Source: Vitrella brassicaformis (Eukaryota > Sar > Vitrellaceae). From it: a DNA stretch of 64,000 bases. Location: positions 65,445 through 129,444 of the forward strand of contig CDMY01000279.1 of NCBI GenBank assembly GCA_001179505.1. The letters run 5' to 3'. Numbering within the stretch: the first letter of the stretch is position 1; each line of letters begins with the position of its first letter. The position numbers were made by a program, and so were the translations under genes. The notes under the pieces are model-generated. The model did not search any database. It was not told the DNA's origin and was given only the letters and a program-made list of their open reading frames with translations. Below are positions 43,577 through 54,815 of this stretch, piece by piece.

Positions 43577-44988
43577 ATGACGGACCCTGAAGTGACCATC
43601 GGTGTGAGGGAAGGGAAACGGGAAACACAAAACACACACACACACACAAGCACACTGGTCACCACTCTTGCGTGCCTGTGGCTGGCTTGAATGGAATGCA
43701 CTGCAGAGTTTGTGCGTGAGCTGGCCCAGAGTGCTTCCGACATGATCGGCCAGCAGAACGAGGCGTCCACCAAGCAGACCAACGCCAAGGTCAAGGTGTC
43801 GGCTGCCGACCTCGTGACGGAGACGGACGTGGCGGTGGAGAACCTCCTCAAACAGACCATCCACAGCAGATTCCCCACACACCAATTTCTGTGTGGTCAG
43901 CCAGCGATACGACGGAAGGAACACACAGCAGATAAGATGGTTATGTGTGTGTGTGTGTCTGTGTGTGTGTCTGTGTCTGTGTCTGTGTGTGTTCAGAGGA
44001 GTCGTCGGATGCGTCGGCAGAGCTCACTGACGCGCCGACGTGGATCATCGACCCGGTGGATGGAACGACCAACTTCTACCATGGAGTACCCTACTGCTGC
44101 GTCAGCATCGCATTCGCCAGACACAAAACAGGTGGGTGGATGCGCTGCTGCACAGCCGCCAGCAGCCAGTCACTCCTTCTTTCGTTCAGTGCTGTTTGGG
44201 TGCGTCCAAGCGCCGTTGCTCAAGTGGGTCGACGTTCAAGCGCCATGTCTGGTCCGTATATGTGTGTGCATATGTGTGTATGTCGGTAGAGAGGCCTGGT
44301 GGGCCGAGAAGGGCGGCAAGGCCTGGCACATGGACAACAGCGGCAATGTCAAATGCATCTCGACATCCACCACAACTGATCTCAACAAGTGAGCAGCCAC
44401 CAAGCAGCAGCCAGTTGACCCCCCTCGAGGCTCATGCACGACGACATATATGTCGTGTGTGTTGGGTTGTTTCTCTCTCCGCGTGCCGTGCAGGAGCCTG
44501 CTGTCGACGGGTTTCCTGGTAGCGACGGTGCAGCGCCTCAACAACCCCAACCTGAGTGTCGACGACCGCCAGAGGATCGAGCACAAGAGGGACCTGGTCA
44601 TCCGGCAGCTACAGGCATTCCTCCCCCATGTCAGTCAGTCAGTCAGTGAGACACATACATAGTTAGTATACACGAAGGAAGGCCTTGACCGGCATCTGTG
44701 TGTGTCTGGCCTCCCCCCATCCATCAGGTTCACGATGTGCGTCGGTTGGGTGCCTGTGCGCTGGACCTCTGCCACGTGGCCTGCGGGAGGATGGACTGCT
44801 ACTTCGAGTGCGGCCCAAAAGAGTGGGACTTGTCCGCTGGTGTGCTCATAGTGTACGAGGCGGGGGGCGTGTGCAGCAACTATGCGGGCGCCCCCCTGTC
44901 GGACAAGCTGGACGACTGTGAGATAGTTGCGTGCGCGACGCCAGAGCTGCATGACAAAGTGATAGCGCTGCTGAAGCAAGTCGAATGA
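43577..44988 (+). CDS. IMPA: Inositol monophosphatase family protein
   Basis: ATG at 43577 gives MTDPEVTI, then, after an intron, [20 protein letters not shown]. The metal-binding motifs are all present: [34 protein letters not shown] and the C-terminal [20 protein letters not shown]. Between them are [39 protein letters not shown] and [20 protein letters not shown]. Length (about 290 residues) and motif order match Mg-dependent, lithium-sensitive phosphatases that dephosphorylate inositol 1-phosphate. The stop is at 44986-44988. It lies 125 bases after ATG12 on the same strand. Introns hold long TG runs, for example 43941-43992. Confidence 0.9.
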
Positions 44989-45225
44989 GGGTGGAGACGC
45001 CTGTGTCTGACAAGTGCTTTGTGCTATTGCCACTTTTGTATTCGGCCTTCACCGCGCCGATTGGTCGTGGACCACACACGGCGGCGGACAGATGCATATA
45101 TATCTGTGTGTGTGTGTGCATAGATTGACACAAGTTTTGAGTCAGTCGTCGGTCAGATCAACATGCACGAGTGAGTCCCGCGATCACACACATCACCGAA
45201 CTAACATCACTCACTGGTCGGTCAG

Positions 45226-47551
45226 TCAGGTTTGCCAGTCGTCGCCCGGCCCCGGCGGCCCCGGCAGCCAGAGGGATACGGCGAACCGCTTCCGATGACA
45301 CAGCAGCACCTCGTGGGGCATGTCACGACTCCTGCACACACATGCACCGCACCCAGGACAGATACAGAACAAAGACACACAGAGGCCGTAGACACAACCA
45401 CCATTTCCACACGCACCTGAAGAGGACGAGTCTGTCGCCCTTGGGCAAGATGTCCTGGATGGCAGGCGTGTCGTCGTCGGCCTCACTCCCATCGCCGTCT
45501 GGAGGTGTGCTGCCGCCCTTCGAGCGGCCATATGGGTTCCGCCGCGGCCCATATATGCGGAGGGCCCCGCCGTCACTCTCCTGACCGGCCAAGCAAGCAT
45601 ACGGCCGTGCAGGGCTCTGCAGGCCTGCTGCCCCCTTGTTTGGTGTGAGTGATCTGTGCGTGTGTACCGTCCAGTCCTGTGGATTGGGGTAGTAGATAGC
45701 CGTGATCTTGCGGCCATTGTTGGTCTTGGCGTCGTAACTGCAACCACAAACAGCGATAAGCAGCTGAGCTGGCTGCGGCCGGCATTCTTGTGTGTCTGTT
45801 CTGTTCTGTTCTTCGCCTGACCCTCCGTCGATGTGTCGCTTGTAGAAGGTGCCCTTGGCGTGATAGCACGCCAGCTGAAACGTCGACGACATCTGCACAC
45901 ACAGATTACACACACACAGATCCACCACCGGCGTGTTGAAGTGGTGGGTCTGGCGTGGTGTGGTGTGTTGACGACCTGCAGGTAGAGGTTGGCCTTCTTG
46001 TTGAGCTCAAATGGGAGGGACGACAGCACCTCAAACACACCCCACAAATGCTGCACACACACGGGAGAAGCCAGATAAACGGTGGGGCTCTGTTTAAGGA
46101 TAGCATCGTGCATCTACGTGAGTGTGGCTGGGGCGGTGTCACTGCTGACCTTGTGTTGTATGCGGTCGATGTCGGCGAATGAGAACCAGCCCATGTCGTC
46201 ACTCCTCGTCCCGCTCAGCTGCTGCTGATACTGCACCGCAGACATGACAACCAGCCGTACGCCACGCTCATGGCCGTACTGAGTGAATGTATGGGTGTTT
46301 ACGGTACCACTTGGTTGAATGTGCTAGCGTATTCGAGCATCTCGACCTCGCGATACACCTCGGTGTACTCCTGCATGCACCGCATACAGACACAAACACC
46401 CATATCCATCCATCCATCCAGCCGCGCATCCAGGATACACCCACATACACACCTGTCCGCCCATGAATCCGTCCTGCACAGCGAACCCCGTCCTCATCAA
46501 GCTGTGGATGGTCTCGGAACGCAAGCGATCCAAATCAGAACCGCGATAACCACCTGATCAGCAAGCAGGGGCCGGGAGGGGAGGGGGCCACATAGGGTAA
46601 CATAGGGTAGGTGTGTGCTCCACACAGGCGCTTCATCCGTCTGTCCGTCTGTCTGTCTGTCTGCTTGTCTAGTTGTGCTGACTGACCCACCAGGTGTTGC
46701 GAGCAGCCCGCCTTCCCGACTCTCCAGCGACTGGGCACTGCGGATCTGCACACACACACATATCCACACAGACCGGCTGCCTTTGGTGCGGAGACAACTG
46801 ACCTTTGCGTTGACGGTTTGCAGTATTTGTCTGATGAGGGCCTCCTTGAGTATCTCCTTCTGCACGCCAATGGCCGTCTCCTCGTCCATCACAGCTCCCT
46901 CCTCTGACACACACGTGCAACGATACAAACACGACCGAAGGTGTGCTGAACTGGTTGGTGTGATGCTGACCGACCCTGGGCGGCCTTTCGCCGGACATTT
47001 TCGAAGATCTCTGCTGTTCTCTCCATGACGAGCACCACCATGTCCCGCAGACCGTCATCGCCGCATACCTCATCCAACAGCTGACCCACACCGTCATCTG
47101 CACGCATACACACAGTCACACGCCATCCAGGCAACCAAGCAACTAACGTGAAATTGCGTCTTTCCCTCTCGCTGGGGTGTGTCTGACCAGGTCCTTTCTT
47201 GCACGTGTGATGGTGGTGGTGGTGGTGATGCTGGTGGTGGTGGTGCTGGTGGTCATGGCCATGATGGCCCTCGTCATCTGACGCATCATCTTCGTCTGCC
47301 GCATCATCGTGACAGTGGTGGTGGTGATGCCGGCCCTTCTCCTCGGTCCCTGTGCCGGATCTGAGTGGGTGAGGAGAAGCAGAGCAGCCAACATGGATGG
47401 ATGGATGCCATGTGTGTATTCGACCGCCTGTCCTCTACCTCGCCCGCCTCTCTAGATCCAGCATCGCTCGATGGTCGAGAGTGCTCCGCAGCACCGCCAC
47501 CATCTTGTCCACCGTCTCTTCGTCCCATTCCACCTCCACTTTCCCGTCCAT
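45226..47551 (-). CDS. Prolyl 4-hydroxylase (2-oxoglutarate/Fe(II) dioxygenase, PHD-like) with His-rich tract
   Basis: ATG at 47549-47551 opens MDGKVEVEWDEETVDKMVAV. Exon 2 encodes an extreme His tract (KGRHHHHCHDD, then HGHDHQHHHHQHH with further His). Helical exons follow (GLRDMVVLVMERTAEIFENV; MDEETAIGVQKEILKEALIR). The double-stranded beta-helix comes last: SSTFQLACYHAKGTFYKRHI with the His-x-Asp iron ligands (RHIDGGS), GRKITAIYYPNPQDWT, ESDGGALRIYG, DILPKGDRLVLFR, and the distal His in DMPHEVLLCHRKRFAVSLWL with the Arg for 2-oxoglutarate. This matches the Egl-9/PhyA class that hydroxylates HIF or, in protists, Skp1. The stop is at 45226-45228. It is probably an oxygen-sensing enzyme acting on an F-box-complex subunit, by analogy only. 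Confidence 0.85.
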
Positions 47552-48140
47552 TTTCGCATCTTGCGAGCTTTGCCCATCTGGCTCGCGTTCCTTCTGGGGG
47601 ATTGAATGAATGCAGATGGCGCCAATGTCGCCCGGAGTGCTGTAGCAGTGCCTTAAGAGAGGACCTGCACAGTGCCAGCCATTTTTTACCCGTCCACTTG
47701 CCCACCAACACTCTTTCTTCTGTCTGGCTCAGCCTGCATGTCTCTTTGGCTGCTCAGGTGCGTGTTCCGTCCCCCCAGAGCCCCGCATATCAGCGGCTGC
47801 TCCGCCAAGGCCATCCTCTCGACACCATGATGCGGCTGGCAAGGTCAATCCATGCACGCATCATGCACCAGCTACAGTCCCCCTCTCGCCCTCACACCAC
47901 ACGCCATGCCAGCCACCATGGACTCACAGGCCAATTGTGGCACTATATGTGTGTATGCCCAGACTCCCCTCACGCGCCGTATCGTTCATATATCCATTCC
48001 CATCCAGCAGTCCCTTCCCACCAGGCGTCACGTCACCTCGCCTCGCCCACCTACACAGAGCGCAGCACCCACAGCACACATGCACACCCAACACAGAGAG
48101 ATGGATGGAGCACTCATTTCACCCCGACACTCACCCACCT
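47552..48140. other. 5' flank of the hydroxylase gene; no gene supported
   Basis: TGCGAGCT occurs at 47562-47569, 11 bases from the hydroxylase ATG. A plus-strand open stretch around 47750-47860 (VRVPSPQSPAYQRLLRQGHP) has no supported start or partner exon. Confidence 0.4.
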
Positions 48141-49290
48141 TTATATAATAAGGTCTTGCGCAGTCTCTTTCTGGTTGACCACCATATTTGCTATGGCGTC
48201 CCTCAGCAGGCCGCCCACCAGGGGGGCGGTGGCGGGCCGGCGGTCCGTGAAGGCAGCCGATGCATCACCCACTGGCGGCTCGGTGGTGAAAGCAGACACA
48301 CACACTGCATTCAGCAGAACAGCACACGTCAAAGGATGGCTCAATCAGCAAAGGATCTCTTATCCGCCCCCTACCTATATGGGTCATGTTGGTATGAGTG
48401 ATGAGAGTGATCGATGCGACGAATGGGCTGTCTAACGGCGTCAGCAGCAGCCGCCGAAACTCCACCCTATCGGCCCACCTGCAAGCCATGACGGCGGTGC
48501 ATCGGTTGGGGGGCTGGTGGGGCGACTGGTTGAGGAGGCCGTCCAGCACACCGCCGTAAGCATGGCTGAGGAGACCAACACATAACAGAGGGAAGAGGCC
48601 GTGATGGATGGATGGATGTCTGTCTGAGTGTGGTGTGTCCTGTGTACCGGTACGCCCGAACCCACGGAGTTCTGCCCGGATTGGCCATTCGGGGGGCCAA
48701 GATGGTCTTCATGATGAACGCCGACACCGAGGCATCAGTGGTCTCCTCACCACCGGCCACCCAGCTGCCCCCCCGCGGCGTGATTCGGCTTCTGACGGGC
48801 GGGTTGTCGTTGATGGCGTGTGTGTGGAATGGGTGGGCGGGGGGGAGGGGGGAGGGCGATGTCCAGCTCGAAGCCCGCCTCGTCGCGGAGGGCACGCACC
48901 ATGCTCCATAGCGCCTCGATGGCCTTGTGCTTCCCGTACTTTGCTGCAATCAGGAGCGGTGTCTTGATGTAGAGGACATCCTCACGCGAATCCTCTGCGC
49001 CTTCCTCGGGATTCAGGCCGCGTCATCTCCAGCCCTCAAGAGCAGTGCGGCCATAGTGCCGTCGTTGACTATGACGGCCACGCACAAGGGCGATAGTTGA
49101 TGATCTCATAGCCGGTTGATGTCAGCACGACGATCAATCAGCGCCGTTGCAACCAAATCGAGGCTGCCTTGCGATGCCGCCAAGTGGAGAGCCGTGACGC
49201 CATCCGTCTTGGCGTACTTGTTGAGCAGCAAGCGCACCATGGTGACGTTCTGCAGACCACTGCCCCAACTGCCGCTGGCAGACGCCGGTC
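48141..49290 (-). pseudogene. Ankyrin-repeat protein remnant with in-frame stops and a frameshift
   Basis: On the minus strand, NVTMVRLLLNKYAKTDGVTA and LHLAASQGSLDLVATALIDR are clear ankyrin repeats. The frame continues ADINRL, TGA (49106-49108), DHQLSPLCVAVIVNDGTMAA, LLLRAGDDAA, a second TGA (49013-49015), and then resumes in another frame as NPEEGAEDSREDVLYIKTPL, LIAAKYGKHKAIEALW. Further repeats with RCTAVMACRWADRVEFRRLL are at about 48430-48530, and an open frame ends NQKETAQDLII at 48141. Read across the breaks, ankyrin spacing is normal, so the breaks look secondary. Sequencing error cannot be excluded. Confidence 0.6.
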
Positions 49291-49317
49291 ATGACAGGGG
49301 ACACGTAGACGAGATGC

Positions 49318-49781
49318 TGACGAACCCCGAAAAGTCATGGTCATCAGCGGCGAACTCCAGCTCGTCGCGATACAGAGGCCATCTTGTGAAGAGAAGAGGC
49401 AGCGGAAGAGAAGGACGGCCACGACGTCGACGTGATCTCCGATGGTTGGATCTGGTGATTCCATCTCAGGCAGGCCGTCTTCCCTTGAACCGCACACGTG
49501 GACTTTGATGAGTTGGGAGTCGCCGCTCTTGGACCCGATGAAGAGCAGCCCCTGCCAAGCGGGGGCCGCTGCGTCCCCCATGCGATCCGCAAGGGGCAGA
49601 AAGGCCAGGCCGTGGGAGCTCGGGACGCTGCCGGCACCCAGAACAGTAAAAAACAGGAAGAGATGCCCGACGATTTTGGACAGCGTGGACGTCACCCAGA
49701 CTCTTCGATGAGGCCTCTGAAGCACTCGGGGCTGCCGAACATTCCGTCTTTCTCGGGATCGACTGAGGATCGATTTTCCAT
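49318..49781 (-). pseudogene. DDB1/CPSF-A-like fragment
   Basis: After a short ATG exon (MENRSSVDPEKDGMFGSPEC at 49781), an open frame contains GLLFIGSKSGDSQLIKV at about 49501-49555, close to the DDB1 propeller motif VGSRLGDSQL(V/I)KL. It is followed by LPEMESPDPTIGDHVDVVAV, which fits the next propeller strands (family: EV...NLGPIVDM). It is preceded by HGLAFLPLADRMGDAAAP. Only about 100 residues of a protein of more than 1000 are present, and the frame closes before the ankyrin remnant. I read it as a gene fragment joined by rearrangement, or as the 5' part of a decayed chimera. Confidence 0.45.
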
Positions 49782-50310
49782 TTTTCTCGCTTCTGGCAAA
49801 TTCATTTTGAGATTTTATCACACGAGTGTCTCCTCAGTGAGACCACACACACCTTCAGTGAAACAAGCGGGCAAAACAAAGAGAGAAAGGGGTGAATGGA
49901 CTCTACCTTTGAGCTCGCAACTTTTGGTTTCTGAAGAGAAGGCGTCAGGACAGCTCATTGGCCATCGCTGACATCGCAGGTACGCAGAGCTGGTGCATCC
50001 CTCCCGTGGACTATCTACGTGTGGACGTTGACAGAGGGGCATTTCCATCCGGTAGGGCTCGGCAAGGGTGAGAGAATCCAGCGTGGGAGGCCTCAGCGTG
50101 CGAACGAGGACATGTGAGGGATGCAGGAAGGACCAATAGACACGCCCGACCACAGGAGGTGGACTGGCGGAGAGTGTAGCTAACCGACGACACGCGTATC
50201 AGCTGAGGTGAGATGGCGCCACTCATCCAATGTGTTGGCCGATGATGGATTCCTTCGAATGAAGGAATGTATGTATGTGTTGCTGGTTGCAGGTTGCTTC
50301 ACCCGCCGCT
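49782..50310. promoter_or_regulatory. 5' region with AGCTCGCA octamer
   Basis: Between the DDB1-like fragment (-) and the gene at 50311 (+). The octamer in reverse orientation is at 49912-49919. Some upstream non-coding exon of the plus-strand gene may lie here, because an acceptor-like TTGCAG precedes the ATG at 50311 by 20 bases. Confidence 0.35.
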
Positions 50311-52416
50311 ATGGCGGCCTCTTCCTCTGATGCTAAGCCTGGTGGTGGTCGTGCGAGTGAGAGCGATGAGGAGCGACAGCGTCGGGCTGAGAGGGAAATA
50401 CGCTTCTGGGTGAATGCACCGGTGAGCCAACCACACTCACAAGAGGATACACACCCTGAGGGGTATTCACATCTCTTGCCGTCCCGTGTGTTGTGTGGGC
50501 TGTGTGCAGCCCGGTCTCATTAGCATCGTCATGGCCTTCCTCCCCATCAACCTGCTCATCCAGCTGCAGCTGCCGCCCCTGATGTGGCAACACGCGGCCC
50601 GCAAACAGCACCACCTCACCATCAGCGCGGCCGACGACCACGAGCGGTCGTTCTGGCAGAGGATCACCATCGATGTCGTCAAGGAATGGGCCACACACCT
50701 CAGACAGCTTACCTCCATGATCCTCCGCCACCCCGTCCGCTTCCCTATGTGGTGTTTCGACGTCTTTGTGGCCATCATCGAGGGCCACATTGCCGGCCGA
50801 CGGGCAGCCAACATCCAAGGAGGGACACTGCATACCATCACCATCAAAAAGGGGGTTCGGCTGACCGGCACGGCGAGGCAGAGCGTCGCACGCACAAATC
50901 CGCCCCTCCCAGCCCCTCTCGACCCGTTCCCGACCCTCAACGCACTCGAGACCATTGAGGGTCTGACCCGCGAGCATCGACAGCTGGCCGACCGACACTG
51001 CCTGGTGCCCTCACTCGCCACCGTGCGGCAGGAGGGGTGGTGGGCTGACGGATATCTGTTGGGCCGACTCATCACTTCGTCCCGCTCCCTGCGGTGCGTG
51101 GACGGCAGCCTTGACGGTGAGGGGTGGGCGGATGTGTTAGAGCGCATCCCTGCGGCACCGGCTGGGCAGCTGAAGGGGGGGCTACTCGCTCAGCTGGAGA
51201 GCATCGGCACTATCGTGGTCAATGATGCAGAACATGACGAGGACGATCTGGCGGGCATCGAGCGGCTTCAGGTGATCACAAAGGGCAAGACAGCAGCGCC
51301 CGTGGGTTGGCTCGTGATGTCCTTCCTGCATGTGTGTGTCTTCTTGTCTGCCTTCAGGAAGTGCTCGTTGCGCGTGGCTGCCGACGGTCGCTCAAGCAGC
51401 TGCACGTGGCGTTGTTTGCCGCATGCATCGACCGCCACAGCATACCCATACTGCTGGCCCTGGACCGGCTGGTCACCAGGTGCTGCCGGGCGGACGCCCC
51501 ACTCACACTCACCACCGCCCTCGTCCGTTCCGGCTTCGACCTCTCCATCTTCTGCGACAACAACTTCCCCTCCCACCCCTCGCCCTCACTCAAGACCATG
51601 ATTCAGCAGCTGGCGCAGCAGGCCACGTCGGTGGCATACACCTTCACCCAGGACGGCCTCACCGACCCGCACACCAGCCCCAGCCCATCGGCCATCGAGA
51701 TGGCCAAGACACTCTCATTCGACAAGGCCACCGAGGTGGTCGTCGAGGATGCCCCTGGCTTCCATCTCCCCGCCACCACCCCACCGCCCCACCCCGCCAT
51801 CATCACCCACATGCAGCCGTTCCCCAAAGCCTCAGGGCTGGAGGTCTGGAGCAAGCTGAGCGGTGCAGCCGCCGCCCGGCTGTTTGCCAGCAAGATGCCC
51901 AAGGAGCTGACGAGTGTGCACATTGGATTCATGTCGGGTGGGGAGAGGTTGGGCGTGTTGACGGCGCTGGGGAGGGACAGGAAGGTGGGTACGGTGAAGA
52001 TGGGGGACATCGGTGTCGACCAACTAGAGCAACTGCTGGTGGGGGCGGCCGACGGATTGCCGACGATTGGGAGACTAGACTTCGCGCTGACACGTACGCC
52101 GAGAGAAGGGTCGTGTGCCCGTCCATCCTCATTGCTGCCTTGTGTGTGTCCTTCTTTAGTGCCCGATGGTGTGGAGGATGCGGGCAGCTTCGTCCGCGCC
52201 CGCCTCTCATCGGTGGTCCTCTGCATCAGGGGCCTGCGGCATGTGGAGCTGAGAGTCGACAGGACGACAAACGAGCATCATGGTTCCATCGAGGCCTCCC
52301 TCGCTGTCGGCACCAACATCGAGGCCACCAACATCGGTGCCTTCACCATCAAAAGCATCAGACGTGTCAACTTTGGGGGCACATGGGTGAAAATAACTGC
52401 ACCATCCGATGCCTGA
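50311..52416 (+). CDS. Lineage-specific F-box-like protein
   Basis: ATG at 50311 gives MAASSSDAKPGGGRASESDE and ERQRRAEREIRFWVNAP, then a second exon starts GLISIVMAFLPINLLIQLQL, PPLMWQHAARKQHHLTI. The pattern of a short hydrophobic FLP...LL element before a W-containing basic stretch resembles an F-box. The rest (RSFWQRITIDVVKEWATHLR; MWCFDVFVAIIEGHIAGRRA; RRSLKQLHVALFAACIDRHS) could be irregular Leu-rich repeats, in keeping with recurring L-x-x-L spacing and the last exon ARLSSVVLCIRGLRHVELRV. Introns lie at about 50422-50509, 51272-51356 and 52094-52159. The stop is at 52414-52416. I infer an F-box/LRR-type substrate receptor. Lineage expansion cannot be shown from one window. Confidence 0.65.
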
Positions 52417-53379
52417 AGGTAATGGCACTTATACACACGAAGGCCTGTGTGACCGTGTTCGTGTCTGCTCTCTCTCTCTCTCTGTGGGTGTGCGTGTGTG
52501 TTGGTGGTGGTGTCTGTCAGGCCGACCATTGTGTGTGGTGGATCATTCATAGCGGAGGGGCAGACACTTATGTGCTGCATAGCATAGCTGCGGGCCGTGT
52601 GTATGTGTGTGTGTGTGTGTGTGGACGAGTGACTAGGTAGCTGTGCAGAATTGACGGATGGGGGCTGATTGATGCTGCTGTGTGAACCCACCCCACCCAC
52701 CCACCCATCCATCCGTGACGCATGGCTTGCCGTTGCTTGCCCCACCCACACATAACATACACGCATGCATTACATTGCCGTGGGTAACATGGGTGGGTTC
52801 TCGGCCTGCCTTGCCTCGTGCACGTCGGCTGTCTCGTGTCCCTTCTATGTCTCTGTATTCTGCATTACATGTAATTTGTATATATGTGTGTGGACGTGTT
52901 GGTGGCGGTTGCCTTGCTTGCAATTGCTCGGCGCGGCGGACCCAGACATATGTCTGATGCTGCAGCTGATGTGTTAACAACATATGTGCACACCACCCTC
53001 TGTCCACTGGTGTCCATCCATCCATCCATCCGCCCACATGACAAGGCACCCGCCCCATCACAAACATGGACATACAAAGGTTCACCGTAAGTTTGCCATA
53101 CATAGCCGGAGAGACAAGTAAGGCTCATGCTCCGGCTCCGACGGCTGCCATCAAGCAAACACCCTGACTCTCATGGTACATGGGATCGAGGGCAAAGATC
53201 TGTCCACAAATATAAAATGCAGCCAGCGATGTGACATGTGGGCTGAAGACACAATATATGGACAAAGACATGGCAACACAGAGAGCGACATGGGTCAAAT
53301 AATCAGCATCTTCGTTCGCGCACTGCTCCACAGCCAGCAGGTGCCTCCAACGCCTCGAACAGACCTGCTGCTCATGGGG
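52417..53379. other. Gene-poor stretch with TG and CCAT repeats
   Basis: No gene supported. It includes a TG run at about 52600-52622, CCACCCACCCATCCATCC at about 52690, and the motif copy at 53211. Confidence 0.5.
53211..53280 (+). repeat. TATAAAATG-type element, copy with extended similarity to 54701
   Basis: It starts TATAAAATGCAGCCAGC and shares GCTGAAGACACAA and AGACATGGC with the copy at 54701-54770, so similarity extends beyond the 17-base core. Confidence 0.45.
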
Positions 53380-53879
53380 CTATATGTGGCGCCAGAGAGC
53401 CGGGAGACCTTGTTGCCATTCCTGCTGTCGTGGACCGCGTGGATAAAATGGCTGCGGGTGGGGATGGATGGCTGTGAACGAGAGTGAAAGGCCCTGCCAC
53501 GAGCTGGAGAGCTGTGTGTCGGACTCCTTTCCTTGTTTGCCGCTGCGGTCGGTGGAAGGGGGCCGGCCGCCGCTGTTGAGGTATCGGTAGACGTGATGGG
53601 GGAACTCACGGTGGTGCCCCGAGGCCTCACGCTGACGTGACATCAGCTCAGCCCGCCGACGCCTGGCGTCCTTCATAAACTCATGTTGTTCGACGTGTGG
53701 CAGTATGCCCGAGTGGCCTCCATGCGGCTGTAGTCGAGCACCAGGGCGCGCTGACGGTGCCGCGCTTCCGGGCGAGGGCGCCACCCCCAACAGACACGCC
53801 CGGACCTCCAATCATTACACTATCTCATACAGCACCCGCCTTCCTAGCTCCTCCGTGCGATGCCGTCAGCCCCTCGCCC

Positions 53880-54521
53880 CTACACGAATGCCCGGCAACG
53901 CCTGCGAGGGAACAGCGGACAAAGCGCAAACAGACACGTGTTTGGTATGGACCGCGCGCAGAGAGCCGATGCAAGCCGTGTGTGTTTCTTCTTACTTGAT
54001 TGTGGCGTCTGTGAGTTCTCCTCATACGGATGCATCCCCCACGTAATCAGGGCCTGTGCCATTGGCAGGTCCTTCCTGGCCTCCTCGTTGCGTCCGGCCC
54101 CTCTCCCTTCCTCCCACTGGAGCCGCTTCTCCACCGCCCCCAGCAGCCACTTCCACCTCTGCATGGCGCTCGCCTCCGTTGCCACCCTCTGCAGATCGCT
54201 GACCGCCGTGGCCATGTGAGAGTTGGCGGCCGTCCGCATCTTGTGCGCCTCCTGCCTCACGGGACCGGCGAAGTGCCGCTCGTACAGCGACTCGGGGTGG
54301 CCAACGGCTTCGCTGAAGAACCACCCCTCTTCGCCGTAAAGCTGCCAGCTGTGCCGGCCCTCGAGAGGATCCATGTGCAGCGCCATGAGTGTGGCTGCCG
54401 CCAGCGAACAGACGGAATAGCCATCCGCCTTTCGGCTGAACGGGCCGCGGTAGGATGGCGCCGTGGGTTGGGGTGCCGCGCTGGTGCTGCTGGTGCTGCT
54501 GTCGCGAATGGCGGCCTCCAT
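53880..54521 (-). CDS. Uncharacterised protein, helical
   Basis: ATG at 54519-54521 gives MEAAIRDSSTSSTSAAPQPT, then RKADGYSVCSLAAATLMALH, GRHSWQLYGEEGWFFSEAVG and long helices (VRQEAHKMRTAANSHMATAV; MQRWKWLLGAVEKRLQWEEG). The open frame runs to 53880, but a strong GTAAGAAG donor just after HPYEENSQTPQS suggests splicing to a further exon. Candidates are a short one ending near 53830 and a basic stretch at about 53480-53690 (FMKDARRRRAELMSRQREAS). No family is recognised. The upstream end may also be incomplete. Confidence 0.45.
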   Translation of the reverse strand: MEAAIRDSSTSSTSAAPQPTAPSYRGPFSRKADGYSVCSLAAATLMALHMDPLEGRHSWQLYGEEGWFFSEAVGHPESLYERHFAGPVRQEAHKMRTAANSHMATAVSDLQRVATEASAMQRWKWLLGAVEKRLQWEEGRGAGRNEEARKDLPMAQALITWGMHPYEENSQTPQSSKKKHTRLASALCARSIPNTCLFALCPLFPRRRCRAFV

Positions 54522-54700
54522 GAGGGCGGCGACCCGTCGGATGGCGGCGGGGTCGCAGTGGGCTGCTCGGCCTCATCGAGCTGCGGGACACATTCAGGCT
54601 TATGTGCTGTGTCGACTTTATTGCACGTAACTGACGTACTTGTCGGATCTGTTGTGGGACTAATAGATGGTCCGAAACACTGTGGAAAGACGTCCGCGGA

Positions 54701-54770
54701 TATAAAATGAAGGCAGCGATACCCTGCGGCTGAAGACACAAATACGGAAAGAGACATGGCGAAACACAAA
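54701..54770 (+). repeat. TATAAAATG-type element, second extended copy
   Basis: TATAAAATGAAGGCAGC is followed by CGGCTGAAGACACAAATACG and GAGACATGGC, matching 53211-53280. The two copies flank the gene at 53880-54521. Confidence 0.45.
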
Positions 54771-54815
54771 CAAGCACATGGAGGAAACAACACCCATACC
54801 TTCTCTTCCTCCTCT

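Noticed and set aside
47365-48435. Plus-strand ORF of 356 aa opposite the hydroxylase start
   Set aside because: It overlaps a secure minus-strand coding exon, is Ser/His/Pro-rich without motifs, and crosses microsatellite-like sequence.
53380-53811. Basic stretch with KDARRRRAELMSRQ as last exon of the gene at 54521
   Set aside because: The phase does not match the GTAAGAAG donor after HPYEENSQTPQS, so the join is not supported; kept only as a possibility.
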